The notes below the pieces were generated by a model. The model did no database searches, was not told the origin of the DNA, and was given only the letters and a program-made list of their open reading frames with translations. From Bacteroidota bacterium (lineage in GTDB: Bacteria > Bacteroidota > Bacteroidia > AKYH767-A > OLB10), in contig JADKFV010000012.1 in assembly GCA_016717325.1 (NCBI GenBank), forward strand, positions 1 through 64,000: a stretch of DNA of 64,000 nt. The letters are read 5' to 3'. Shown here in pieces: positions 8,388 to 18,409 of the stretch. The first letter of the stretch is position 1. Each line of letters starts with the position of its first letter. The position numbers and the translations under genes are program-made.

Positions 8388-11204
8388 TTATTTTTTTTCG
8401 GGCAACAATACAAACCGTGCGAAGTTATCCATTTTCAAATACTGAATGGCCAATTCTTTATAACGATTGCTGTCCATGGCTTTTACTATTTCAGCGTAAG
8501 AATCCAAATCATTGATATCGTCTCCATAATAGTATTGGTTATACATTGCAGATAGCCAAAAATTATTTTCTTTCAAATCACTCTCGCGTTCGCGCAAAGC
8601 CGTTTCGCGCACTTTGGTGATATCGATTTCGGAGGCACCGTTTTTTTTCATCAATTCAATTTCGGCAATGGCTGCACGAATGAGCATTTCAACATTATCG
8701 GGCGAGCATCCAAAACTTATATTGATATCATAACCCTCGTTTGGATATTTTGAGGTAGAAACATTTGCACCAACTCCATACACACCACTTTTATCTTCGC
8801 GCATCGACTCGCGTAGCTTTATACTCAGTAAGCGCATCATCAAATTTATACCTACTCTATTTTTGCGGTTGTTTTCCATTTTACCTGTAATGCGCAAACT
8901 AACGCTGCTCTTGGGTTCGGAGCCTTTGTATATAAACCGCTCTACATTCCCTTCGGGGGCTTTCATTTGTAAATTCACAAATTCAGGTTTCGAATTTCCG
9001 GCAGGTAATGTAGCAATGTATCGTTCAACAAAATTTCGAAGTTTAGCTTCATCAATATTTCCAACAAACATAAAATGCATACCATTTACACCATCAAAAC
9101 GCTGGCGATAAAAATTAAATGCATCGTCCAAATTTATTTCTTTCAGTCGTTCGGCTGTCATTGGTTTAGCGCGAGGATGATAATTACTCATTACATAACT
9201 TACAGTATCGCGAAAATTAGACTCAGGCGAAACACTTTTTATTTTGTAAAGATGCTTGTTGTTTTGCCATCATCGATTTGAACATGCCTTCATCCTTGCG
9301 AGGTGCCATGTAGTACTGATACAACATTTGAAACATAAGTTCCATATCTTTTGGTGCACAACCGCCATTTATGCCTTCTGTAAATTCCGACACATAAGGG
9401 CTGGCATTGGCATTTTTTCCGCTCATAAATTTTTCAATATCGTTGGCATCAAGTTCTCCCAATCCGCTCGAGTTAATAAGTGCCGCTGCAACCATTGCCG
9501 AACGTTGTTTCGCATCTTCACTGGTACTATGGCCACCAAATCGAAAAGATTGAAACCGTATTTCATCGTTTTTAAAATCTGTATTTTTAAAAGAGACGGA
9601 TGCCCCATTTGGCAATTTCCAATAAGTAATATTAAACTTCTCATTCTTGGTTTCAGCTAATATTTTGATGGGCTCAGGGATTTTTTCGAGCATCGGTTTA
9701 TCAAACACTTTATCTACATACGCTGTCAAATCCATTTTTTTAACATTAGCCATAATGCTTTTTACATCCTCTTCGGTGGGCACTTTGGTTTCAGCTTTGT
9801 CGGGCGCTGTAATAACTACAACTTCGTTTTTACCATCAGTATAATATTGCTCCGATAGCCCATTCATTTCTTCGAGCGTTATTCCATTCAAAAATAATTT
9901 GGTGAGTTCAAATTCCCTTTCAATTCCTGGCATCGCTTCTCCCTCAAGAAAATTGCGCACACACTCCCCTACCAAGGCACGCGATTCCTGTTTGTCGCGT
10001 CGTTGTAAGCGCGCTCCATATCGGCTTAACATTTCACTCTTGCACGGTCCAATTCCGGAAGGGGTAAAACCAAAACGTTGAACTCTTTCGCTTCGGTGAG
10101 CAATGCTTCTAATGCTTTTGCTCCTCCATCGGGCTTGGCAACTGTAACAAGATTAAAACCATCTTTGGCCCTCACCAGTGATGAATAACCCCCGGCAGCG
10201 TATAAAAATGGTGGCTCGGCAAGTTTGCTTAGTTCACTGTACCGGGCGCTAAGCATTGTTGAATATAAATTATTTAAAATGCCTTTACGATAATTGTCAT
10301 ATGTGCCCGGTGTTTGAGTATTTTGTTTATAAATAACTTGTATGGTAGTATTCGTCATTTCTTTATCTTTTGCTACTGCTACCATCATAGTTTCGTTATC
10401 GGGCACATTCCAGGCCTTTAAAGGCAAAGGATTTTTTTCGGCAGGCACTTGCGAAAATCTTTCTTTAACCAATGCTACCATTTTATCTAAATCGAAATCG
10501 CCCACTACCGCAATAGCCATCAAATCGGGGCGGTACCAATCATTATAAAAATCTTTTATTACTTGCTGTGGAAAATTTTCAATAATTTCTTTTTTGCCAA
10601 TTGGTAAACGCACCGCATATCGCGAATCTTTAAATAATACAGGCCAGTACTGTCTGCGTGCACGTTCTTGTGCTCCTTGCCCCAATCGCCATTCTTCAAT
10701 TACTACACCTCGTTCCTTATCAATTTCAATGCTATCAAAAGTTACATTGTGTGCCCAGTCTTCAAGTATTTGCAAGCCTTTGGTAACAATTTCTTCTTTA
10801 TCGGTAGGTAATTGCAACATGTAAACAGTTTCGTCAAAACTTGTATAAGCATTAAGGTGAGCACCAAATTTTGTCCCTATCGATTCAAGGTAATCTACCA
10901 GTTCCGATTTCTTAAAGTTCTTGGTTCCATTAAAGCACATGTGTTCACATAAATGGGCAAGGCCTTGCTGGGCATCGTTTTCGGCTGTGCTGCCGGCATT
11001 TATAGCAAGTCGCATTTCTGCACGATTTTCGGGTTTGTTGTTTTTGCGTATGTAATACTTCATGCCATTTGGCAATACTCCTGTGCGTATACTTTTATCC
11101 ATAGGAATCAATGCATTCATATCACGTATTTGTGAAAATGATGGTTGCCAATTGCAAATTATTAACATGCAAAAAATTGCAAATTTTGTTTTAGAATAAC
11201 TCAT
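8388..11204 (-). CDS. M16 family zinc metallopeptidase, two frameshifts
   Basis: About 930-residue insulinase/pitrilysin-like protease with four M16 lobes, exported (signal peptide ending QPSFSQ, residues 1-25). The inverted zinc motif HLCEH is at residues 84-88, and a downstream acidic helix (EIDKERGVVIEEW) would supply the third ligand. The reading frame breaks twice. At 10032-10034 an A is missing in 'gtgaaatgtt' (restored ARVKMLSRYGARL). At about 9236-9245 the A-run in 'aataaaaagtg' is off by one (restored NKSVSPESNFRDTVSYVMS). The three pieces of 392, 269 and 267 codons add up to a normal family length. Peptide turnover in the periplasm or at the surface is the family role. Confidence 0.9.
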
Positions 11205-11538
11205 TTTATTTTGAGATTGATTAAAATATTGGAGGCGAATGTAGAAAATAATGTTATAGTATTTTGGAGAAAGACGGATAATAAAATACTACGAAAATCT
11301 GTGACATAATAACCGTACTTCCAGATAAAAAATAAAAAACATCGTAAAACAAAAATAAAAGCGCTACACAATTCTATCAGAATAAATTACCGTAAAAAAA
11401 TAAATGATTAAACCGGTGCCATCAATTTCAAACTATAAACAAGATCGCGATTTTTGTTAATAAAAATTAATCTTCTCAAAGATTGATGAATGATTGTTGG
11501 CCATAATAATTTCTTAACATTGCCTAAAAAATTAATAT
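11205..11538. other. Divergent intergenic region, no gene seen
   Basis: 334 AT-rich bases between the minus-strand M16 gene and the plus-strand phosphate operon. It must hold promoters for both directions, but no confident TTTG/TAnnTTTG pair was found. No open frame or RNA fold stands out. Confidence 0.4.
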
Positions 11539-12180
11539 ATGGCAAATCTACTTTCGTATTTTATTCCTCGCGATCGAAAATTTTTCCCACTCTTTCAACA
11601 AGCCGCAAGCAATCTTGTACAGCTAGCTTTGGTAAATTATGAAATGAGCCGCCTCAATAATAATGAGCGGGTAAAAGAATTTTTGTTTCAAATAGAAACG
11701 CTTGAGCACAAAGGCGATCAAATAACCCATGAAATTTTTAAAGAGTTGGGAAGTAATTTTATAACACCATTCGACAGGGAAGATATTCATGCTTTGGCAA
11801 GTGCTATTGATGATATTTGCGACCATATTCATGGTGCGGCTAAACGGATGGATCTTTATAAAATTGAAAAGTCTACAGTGCCCATTCAAAAATTATCTGA
11901 GATAATTTATAAATCTGCCGAGGAACTAAATATCGCCATTATCGAATTGCAAAAAAAAGGCAACTTAAATAAGGTAATGGAATCGTGTGTCAAAATAACC
12001 GGATTAGAAAATCATGCCGATGATGTTTTCGAAATGGCTATTGCGCAATTATTTGAAGAAGAAAAAGATCCAATCAAGATAATTAAAATGAAAGAAGTAT
12101 TGTCAACACTTGAAACGGCTACAGATAAATGCGGAGACGCTGCTAATGTTTTAGAATCCATAATTTTAAAACATAATTAA
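11539..12180 (+). CDS. DUF47 (PhoU-like) phosphate transport accessory protein
   Basis: 213 residues, all-helical, matching the TIGR00153/DUF47 family of PhoU-like proteins: start MANLLSYFIPRDRKFFPLF, then LEHKGDQITHEIFKELGSNFITPFDREDIHALASAIDDICD, with PFDREDIHALA the typical signature and the repeated acidic ED/D motifs suited to metal binding. It ends two bases before the Pit-type transporter gene, the usual pairing for this family, where it is thought to control low-affinity phosphate uptake. Cytoplasmic; no signal peptide. Confidence 0.92.
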   Translation: MANLLSYFIPRDRKFFPLFQQAASNLVQLALVNYEMSRLNNNERVKEFLFQIETLEHKGDQITHEIFKELGSNFITPFDREDIHALASAIDDICDHIHGAAKRMDLYKIEKSTVPIQKLSEIIYKSAEELNIAIIELQKKGNLNKVMESCVKITGLENHADDVFEMAIAQLFEEEKDPIKIIKMKEVLSTLETATDKCGDAANVLESIILKHN

Positions 12181-12182
12181 TT

Positions 12183-13172
12183 ATGGGCAATTTACTTTAC
12201 TGGATTATTGGCCTTGCTTTGATTTTTGATTTTATAAATGGGTTTCACGATGCAGCAAATTCAATTGCTACAGTTGTGTCAACCAAGGTTTTGTCTCCGC
12301 TTTCGGCAGTGATTTGGGCTGCATCTTTCAATTTCATTGCATACTGGGTTTTCGAATTGCATGTTGCCGATACTGTTTCTAAAGTTGTAAAACCCGAAGG
12401 CCTGTCGCTTACAGTTATTGGCGCAGGTTTGCTTGCAGCCATTTTTTGGAATCTCATCACCTGGTGGAAAGGCATTCCCAGTAGTTCATCTCACACTCTT
12501 GTTGGTGGATTTGCAGGTGCCGGAATTGCTTTCGCTGGTTTTGACATTGTAAAATTAGATAAGGTGATGCCGATGATTTACTTCATTGTACTCGCTCCTT
12601 TAATTGGAATGTTTATGGGCAATTTGATTTCAGTAATCACTATTAATATTTGCAAAAAATTCACTCCATCAAAAGTCGATAAAGTTTTTAGGCGTTTACA
12701 ATTGATATCGGCAGCGGCATATAGTTTGGGACACGGTGGAAACGATGCACAAAAAGTTATGGGAATTATTGCAGCAGCATACATTGCAAATGGCACTATC
12801 ACCGACATTCACGGCTTGCCATTGTGGGTGCCTTTTGCATGCTATTCGGCCATTGCCATTGGTACTATGTTCGGAGGCTGGCGCATTGTTAAAACCATGG
12901 GTCAAAAAATTACAAAGCTCACGCCTTTCGAAGGGTTCAGTGCCGAAACTGCCGGTGCCATTACACTTTTTGGTACAGGTTATCTTGGCATACCTGTAAG
13001 CACTACGCATACTATAACCGGCAGTATTATTGGAGTTGGAATTACGAAGCGAGTGTCTGCAGTGCGTTGGGGCCTCACTTTCAACATAATTTGGGCATGG
13101 GTGCTGACTATTCCTGTTACAGCTATTATTGCAATGCTGTTCTATCACATTTTAATGTACTGTGGCTTATAA
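12183..13172 (+). CDS. Inorganic phosphate transporter, Pit family
   Basis: 329 residues with about ten hydrophobic segments. The two Pit signatures are present: GFHDAANSIATVVSTKVLSP near residues 21-40 and GHGGNDAQKVMGII near residue 184. Also GIPSSSSHTLVGGFAGAG (about residue 97) and its internal counterpart GIPVSTTHTITGSIIGVG (about residue 272), showing the duplicated PD001131-type halves. It imports phosphate across the inner membrane with H+ or Na+. Starts two bases after the DUF47 gene, so translation is probably coupled. Confidence 0.93.
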   Translation: MGNLLYWIIGLALIFDFINGFHDAANSIATVVSTKVLSPLSAVIWAASFNFIAYWVFELHVADTVSKVVKPEGLSLTVIGAGLLAAIFWNLITWWKGIPSSSSHTLVGGFAGAGIAFAGFDIVKLDKVMPMIYFIVLAPLIGMFMGNLISVITINICKKFTPSKVDKVFRRLQLISAAAYSLGHGGNDAQKVMGIIAAAYIANGTITDIHGLPLWVPFACYSAIAIGTMFGGWRIVKTMGQKITKLTPFEGFSAETAGAITLFGTGYLGIPVSTTHTITGSIIGVGITKRVSAVRWGLTFNIIWAWVLTIPVTAIIAMLFYHILMYCGL

Positions 13173-13271
13173 AACAACGCATTTTATTCAAAGGCTTATA
13201 ATTGCGCTTTTTCTTGGGCATCTTTATAAATTAATTAGTTGTTTTGTAGTTCTAAAAACAAAACAATTTAT

Positions 13272-14162
13272 ATGATCGAATTTATTGAGAATGAAAATAT
13301 TCGCGTTAAAATTAAAGTTATAGGAGCTGAATTATGCGGAATATTTCATAAGAAAAACGAAATCGAATATATATGGCAAGCTAATGAGCCATGGAAAAAA
13401 TATGCACCAATACTTTTCCCAATTGTAGGCCAACTTAAAAACAACACATATCATTTCAAAAAAGAAACATATACACTACCACGGCATGGTTTCGCCCGAG
13501 AAAAATTATTTCGTTTGGCTTTTATAACACCAAACGAAATACACTTTGAAATAAGCGATGATGAAATAACACTTCCTATATATCCTTTCTACTTTCATTT
13601 GCTTGTAAAATATCTATTGGCCGAAGATGATACCCTCCATATCACCTATGAGATAACAAATAGAAGTAGTGAAGCAATTTATTTTTCTATTGGTGGACAC
13701 CCGGCCTTTAATGTACCGTTAAGTGAATCTGAAAATTTTGAAGATTATTTTATTCAATTTAATGAGAAGGAAAACCTAAGATGCTTCCCATTGCATGACG
13801 GACTATTGCAAACCAAATCTTTACAGTTGGATTCAAAAAATATTGACACGGAAGAAAACCTTCCAACAATAAAGCTTTCAAAGGAACTATTCGATAAAGA
13901 TGCCTTAGTTTTCAAAAATCTAAAATCGAAAGAAATATCAATCAGAAATAAAAAGAACAATCATTCCGTAACAATGAATTTTGATGGCTTTAAATATTTT
14001 GGAATTTCGAGTGCAAAAAATGCCAACTTTGTTTGCCTTGAACCTTGGCTGGGAATAGCTGATAATGTAGATTCTTCGCTACAGTTGATTGAAAAAGAAG
14101 GTATAATTATTCTTCCGGCTCAGGAAGTTTTCAAATGTACTTATTCGATCAAAGTAAAATGA
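13272..14162 (+). CDS. Aldose 1-epimerase family protein (LacX-like)
   Basis: 296 residues from the ATG at 13272; an in-frame TTG 33 bases upstream is less likely because MIEFIENENIRVKIK is the usual family start. Galactose-mutarotase fold: ELCGIFHKKNEIEYIWQ, LPRHGFARE near residue 70 and FSIGGHPAFNVPL near residue 140, the last holding the conserved His. The C-terminus has LEPWLGIADNVD, typical of the LacX-like group. It would interconvert anomers of a hexose or a phosphorylated sugar; the substrate is not known. Its TGA overlaps the ATG of mazG by four bases. Confidence 0.87.
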   Translation: MIEFIENENIRVKIKVIGAELCGIFHKKNEIEYIWQANEPWKKYAPILFPIVGQLKNNTYHFKKETYTLPRHGFAREKLFRLAFITPNEIHFEISDDEITLPIYPFYFHLLVKYLLAEDDTLHITYEITNRSSEAIYFSIGGHPAFNVPLSESENFEDYFIQFNEKENLRCFPLHDGLLQTKSLQLDSKNIDTEENLPTIKLSKELFDKDALVFKNLKSKEISIRNKKNNHSVTMNFDGFKYFGISSAKNANFVCLEPWLGIADNVDSSLQLIEKEGIIILPAQEVFKCTYSIKVK

Positions 14163-14947
14163 TGCAACACACGAATTACCAACCGGCACAGGAAGCGTTT
14201 GCAAGGCTTTTGCAAATAATGGATGAGTTACGTGCACAATGTCCTTGGGACAAAAAGCAAACAATGGAATCGTTAAGACACTTGACAATAGAAGAAGTTT
14301 ATGAATTGGCCGATTCAATTTTAGATAAAGATTTAAATGAAGTAAAAAAAGAACTTGGCGATATACTGTTGCACATAATATTTTATGCAAAAATAGCCAG
14401 CGAAACCAATGCATTTGACATAACAGAAGTGATCAATGCTATTTGCGATAAACTAATAAGCCGACATCCACATATATATTCAGATACCATTGCCAATGAT
14501 GAGGAAACTGTAAAAAAGAATTGGGAACAGCTTAAAATGAAAGAAGGAAACACATCAGTTTTGCAAGGCGTTCCTTCATCATTACCATCTCTTATCAAAG
14601 CAATACGTATACAGGAAAAAGCTCGTGGTGCCGGCTTCGACTGGGATAACCCCGCGCAAGTATGGGAAAAAGTAATTGAAGAAATGAATGAGTTTAAATG
14701 TGAAGTTGAGCTTGGTAATAAAAACCGCATGGCTGCAGAATTTGGCGACCTATTGTTTTCACTAATTAATTATGCTCGCTTTCACGAAATAAATCCCGAA
14801 GAGGCACTTGAATTAACTAATCGTAAATTTATCAATCGATTTAAATACATGGAAAATGAAGTAAGAAAGCTTAATCAAAAACTTGAAAATATGAGCCTTG
14901 CCGAGATGGATGTTCATTGGAATGAAGCAAAAAAAATATTCAAATAG
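14159..14947 (+). CDS. mazG: Nucleoside triphosphate pyrophosphohydrolase MazG
   Basis: 262 residues from the ATG at 14159, which forms a 4-base ATGA overlap with the preceding gene; an in-frame ATG at 14135 is upstream but lies inside the epimerase. Two MazG domains are visible: LRAQCPWDKKQTMESLRHL with the metal-binding EEVYELADSI, then ELGDILLHIIFYAKIA. The second half contains KARGAGFDWDNPAQVWEKV, then EMNEFKCEVE and EFGDLLFSLINYARF. It hydrolyses (d)NTPs to monophosphates and pyrophosphate and is linked to house-cleaning and ppGpp control. A hairpin lies 32 bases downstream. Confidence 0.93.
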   Translation: MMQHTNYQPAQEAFARLLQIMDELRAQCPWDKKQTMESLRHLTIEEVYELADSILDKDLNEVKKELGDILLHIIFYAKIASETNAFDITEVINAICDKLISRHPHIYSDTIANDEETVKKNWEQLKMKEGNTSVLQGVPSSLPSLIKAIRIQEKARGAGFDWDNPAQVWEKVIEEMNEFKCEVELGNKNRMAAEFGDLLFSLINYARFHEINPEEALELTNRKFINRFKYMENEVRKLNQKLENMSLAEMDVHWNEAKKIFK

Positions 14948-14970
14948 CATCTACAAAATGAAATACTAAA

Positions 14971-14998
14971 CAAAAAAAAAGCACCATAAAATGGTGCT
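14971..14998 (-). terminator. Intrinsic terminator of the gld operon
   Basis: AGCACCAT at 14980-14987, loop AAA, ATGGTGCT at 14991-14998 form a perfect 8-bp stem. On the minus strand it is followed by nine Ts (14979-14972 region), giving a standard rho-independent terminator 22 bases after gldN. On the plus strand there is only a weak T-tract after the stem, so any action on mazG is less certain. Confidence 0.85.
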
Positions 14999-15019
14999 AA
15001 CTTGTATTTTAACTTATTT

Positions 15020-15877
15020 CTAATATTCCCACAAATCATGTTCTAATATCATCAACTCGCTTTTTATTCTTTCCGATTCCAAAATGGCATCAATTGGTGC
15101 AACAGTGTAGTCACCAATCCTTCGATCATAAACATTAGACTCTTTATAAATTAAACTATTGAACATCCGCTTCATTAATATTTCGTCAAAGGTTCTTCGC
15201 TCGGCTTCGTTACCTCTATTGAAGGTTTCATAATTTACAAGAATGTTACGTGCTTCAGGATAGTAAATCCAAAATAAAGCTTTCTTAATGCCACCTTCAA
15301 TCTTATTTCCGGCCTCGTCTTCCGCAAAAACCATCGGAGCTAATCCAATGATACGAACATCCAATACACTACGCTGTTTATCAAAAAACCATTCCTCTTT
15401 TAAGCGATACCCCACTACTTTATCAGTAGAAAATTTTTTCTCTACAACGGTATCTCTAGTCAAATAAGGGGGATCAAGGTCTGTTATTTGTTGAGTATCC
15501 TTTTTTGAACCACATCTCTCTTTTATTTCATCCAAAGTCATTCTTTTGGTAAATTCATCGTCCAAAACATCATATGCTGTGAGTGCCCCTTCATTAACAT
15601 TTGTCAACAGCAACTGCATTAAACTTTTTCTGTCATTTGTCATGTCCTCAAGAGGATAACGTAATGGCAAATTTATTTTTTCAGTGCAATCGATGTAGCG
15701 CCATATTTTTTTCGACCACATTACGTCAGCCTCACGCAGATATGCCAACGGCACAACTTTTAGTGCAGGAGAGTTTTCGCGCAAATACGCCCCATCGAGT
15801 ACATTTTGCGAATACCCCGTTAAAGAGAGCAATCCGCCCACAAAAACAAAAAACAATCGCTTTACCATACTTGACAA
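15020..15877 (-). CDS. gldN: Gliding motility / T9SS protein GldN
   Basis: 285 residues with a signal peptide (MVKRLFFVFVGGLLSLTGYSQ). GldN-type features: EADVMWSKKIWRYIDCTEKINLPL near residues 50-70, LEDMTNDRKSLMQLL, and FFDKQRSVLDVRIIGLAPM, AVFWIYYPEAR-like segment near residue 200 (LFWIYYPEARNILV). GldN (PorN) joins GldK in the periplasmic ring that is attached to the outer membrane in the type IX secretion system. Last gene of gldK-L-M-N, 11 bases after gldM, followed by a terminator. Confidence 0.92.
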   Translation of the reverse strand: MSSMVKRLFFVFVGGLLSLTGYSQNVLDGAYLRENSPALKVVPLAYLREADVMWSKKIWRYIDCTEKINLPLRYPLEDMTNDRKSLMQLLLTNVNEGALTAYDVLDDEFTKRMTLDEIKERCGSKKDTQQITDLDPPYLTRDTVVEKKFSTDKVVGYRLKEEWFFDKQRSVLDVRIIGLAPMVFAEDEAGNKIEGGIKKALFWIYYPEARNILVNYETFNRGNEAERRTFDEILMKRMFNSLIYKESNVYDRRIGDYTVAPIDAILESERIKSELMILEHDLWEY

Positions 15878-15888
15878 ATTAATATTGA

Positions 15889-17481
15889 TTATTGAATTAC
15901 AAAATTCACTGGTGCTAACTTACGTGTAGAACCGTCAGGACCTGTAGCATAAATATTTTCAAAGTATACTTTATCTCCTGCTTTTCCACGTGCCATAGCA
16001 TCTTTCATTTGTTGCGTAATTTGATTTGAAGATGAACTTAAGTCAATGGGATCTTTACCTTTACCGTACATGCTAAAAGTAAATTTCGTAATTTTAAAGA
16101 AAAGTTCAAATTCGAAATTTTCCATCACCGGAGTAATACCAGGCTGTGCCATTAATGTAGATTTCTGCATTGGCCCTCCAGTTACGCCTCCAACTTTAGC
16201 AATAGGATTTGGAACTGTTTTTACACGGAAAGTTTGTGCACCCATTGTAATTTTCTTTCCATCAAAATCTCCAATACAAGTTATTTTGGCATCTTGAGCC
16301 TGAGTAGTAGCACGGGCAATATATTGCTCACCTGTTACTTTCTTCAAAGATAGACCACCGCCTTCAGTACTAACAGATACCTTGTCATTAGGAACACCGG
16401 GCACAGAAATAGAAACAGGATTATCTATGCCTATGTAAATTACATTCATTTTAGTAGGAGAAATAACTGCAGCAGGTTTGGCAGTAATGTACTCAGCATC
16501 AAATGGATACTCAGAATATGTGTTATCAGGCTTCTTTACTTTAATAACCCCGCCCCATTTTTTAAGCCCTTCTCCTTGCGCTGTAACAACATATTTTCCC
16601 ATTCCTTCCTCTACATTTAGCTTGCTTCCACCTATATAAATTTCAGGATCAGCAGTTTTGTTATATGCAGCAAGAAAAACATCTGCCTTATATTGCTGAC
16701 CGGTTAATACATAACTTGTTGGTGCTACAACTTTAGCAATAACATCCGAAAACTTAAGGTCAGTAGCATTAATATTAGTTAACAATTTATTCAATACTTC
16801 AGATTCAGCATTCTTAATATCAGATTGTATTTTTGATAACATCGCAACAGTAGCCACCACAGGGTTGTGATAGAATGTAGCCATTTCCCAAGTACGCTTG
16901 TTATCTTTAGTCACAATTTCTGATTTTGGATCAGGATCACTTGTATTAAATATTTCATCCAAACGCTTACTAATTTCTGCTTGATCTTTTGCCTCCAACG
17001 TGGCAACGATATCTTTTTTGTACTTCAACAATTGGTCCTTTAATTTAGTAGCCTCTGCACCTTTGCCATCATGACTTTTTCCGCACATAATTGTAGTAGG
17101 GTGATCAAAGTCTTCTTTATTCTTTATATTTTCAGCCTTTGGGATTGGTTGGCCAGGTTGAAGTTTTTCACTTTTGGCTATTAAGGCATCTTTTAATTTA
17201 TCGATACTTTTAACCAGATCATCACTCAATTTTTGAGCAATCTTCGCTCTGTCGAAATGTGGCTTAGTCTTAACAGGGTCATTTTGCATCGATTTTTCAA
17301 ACGAAGCAAAGGACATACTGTTCTTAATATCTGTATTTTTATTTGTAGTTTCCAAACTACTGTTCACCGTAACAAATGCATTGATGATTTCTTTTGAAAT
17401 ATTTAGGGCTAACAAGGCTGTTAATACCAAATACATCATATTAATCATTTTCTGGCGTGGTGAAATATTTCCTCCTGACAT
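15889..17481 (-). CDS. gldM: Gliding motility / T9SS motor protein GldM
   Basis: About 530 residues from the ATG at 17481 (MSGGNISPRQKMINMMYLVLT), preferred over an alternative start 36 bases upstream because this N-terminus is the conserved one. One transmembrane helix at about residues 14-32 (MMYLVLTALLALNIS) anchors it in the inner membrane, followed by a long periplasmic part with D1-D4 beta domains. With GldL it forms the proton-driven rotary motor that powers T9SS export and gliding. Gap of about 39 bases from gldL. C-terminus ends in APVNFVIQ. Confidence 0.94.
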   Translation of the reverse strand: MSGGNISPRQKMINMMYLVLTALLALNISKEIINAFVTVNSSLETTNKNTDIKNSMSFASFEKSMQNDPVKTKPHFDRAKIAQKLSDDLVKSIDKLKDALIAKSEKLQPGQPIPKAENIKNKEDFDHPTTIMCGKSHDGKGAEATKLKDQLLKYKKDIVATLEAKDQAEISKRLDEIFNTSDPDPKSEIVTKDNKRTWEMATFYHNPVVATVAMLSKIQSDIKNAESEVLNKLLTNINATDLKFSDVIAKVVAPTSYVLTGQQYKADVFLAAYNKTADPEIYIGGSKLNVEEGMGKYVVTAQGEGLKKWGGVIKVKKPDNTYSEYPFDAEYITAKPAAVISPTKMNVIYIGIDNPVSISVPGVPNDKVSVSTEGGGLSLKKVTGEQYIARATTQAQDAKITCIGDFDGKKITMGAQTFRVKTVPNPIAKVGGVTGGPMQKSTLMAQPGITPVMENFEFELFFKITKFTFSMYGKGKDPIDLSSSSNQITQQMKDAMARGKAGDKVYFENIYATGPDGSTRKLAPVNFVIQ

Positions 17482-17520
17482 GTGGTTCTGTTTTAACGAT
17501 TTATAAAATTGTAACAAAAA

Positions 17521-18333
17521 TTATTTTGTACCTCCACTCATGGCTGATAACATATTACCATAAACAGTATTCAGTTTGGTTAAATTTGTTGCAAGTTTAC
17601 CTACCTCTTCTTTATATTTTTGAGTATCATTTATAGATGCAGAAAGGCTGCCCATCAAAGTATTTATTCCTTCATAGAATTTAGAAGTTTCTTTCAAATG
17701 CTTATTAGAATCTTGTAACTGCAATTCATACACTGCATTTAGAGCTCCCAAGTTTTTGGATGCTTTGCCCATTTGCTCATTATAAGTCTTCAAATCAGAA
17801 GATGAAGAATTGAAACTATTCATTGTTTCTGTGGCTTTTCCATAAGCTGTGGTCATTTCGCTTACAGACTTCGATGCATTCTTAATATTGGCAGAATACT
17901 CACTGGTAGCAACTGTAGCATTTGATATATCAGCCATTTTACCTGCATTATCGCCCAATGATTTTAAACCTGTTCCTAAACTTTGAATTAAATCAGGACC
18001 TATTTTAGCATCTGTTAGCATCTTGTCTAGTTGTTGAGCAACAGGATCTTTAGCACCTGCCAGAGGCTTTTTCTTTTGTGCTCCAGGTTCATGCATTCCA
18101 GCCAATTCAGGATACACTAATGACCAATCAACTTCTTGATGTGGCGGTTCAAATGCTGACACAAAAAATATTACAGCTTCAGTACCCAAACCAAGAATAA
18201 GCATAATATCTGCCCCATCCCAATGTTGAATTTTAAATAAAGCCCCAACGATTACAACGGCTGCGCCCCATCCATAGAGCTTTACCATGATGTTTTTAAA
18301 TGTTTTTGATTGAGTAAATCCTCCTGATGCCAT
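17521..18333 (-). CDS. gldL: Gliding motility / T9SS motor protein GldL
   Basis: 270 residues. Two N-terminal transmembrane helices, IMVKLYGWGAAVVIVGALFK and ADIMLILGLGTEAVIFFVSAF, with the Glu inside the second (LGTEAVIFF) as the known proton-pathway residue, and the signature FKIQHWDGADIML between them. The remainder is a soluble coiled-coil region rich in Lys, Ser and Asn. It forms a pentamer around the GldM dimer in the inner membrane and converts proton flow to rotation. It lies between gldK and gldM in the same direction. Confidence 0.95.
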   Translation of the reverse strand: MASGGFTQSKTFKNIMVKLYGWGAAVVIVGALFKIQHWDGADIMLILGLGTEAVIFFVSAFEPPHQEVDWSLVYPELAGMHEPGAQKKKPLAGAKDPVAQQLDKMLTDAKIGPDLIQSLGTGLKSLGDNAGKMADISNATVATSEYSANIKNASKSVSEMTTAYGKATETMNSFNSSSSDLKTYNEQMGKASKNLGALNAVYELQLQDSNKHLKETSKFYEGINTLMGSLSASINDTQKYKEEVGKLATNLTKLNTVYGNMLSAMSGGTK

Positions 18334-18409
18334 ACTTTTTTAAATAGTTAAATGATTAATTACTATGATAAATTTAATAAATGAATTTTGAATTTGAGAA
18401 AAAAACAGA

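Noticed and set aside
12696..13148. 150-codon frame antisense to the phosphate transporter gene
   Set aside because: Shadow of a well-supported Pit gene; the protein is rich in His, Cys, Asn and Arg in the way antisense frames are.
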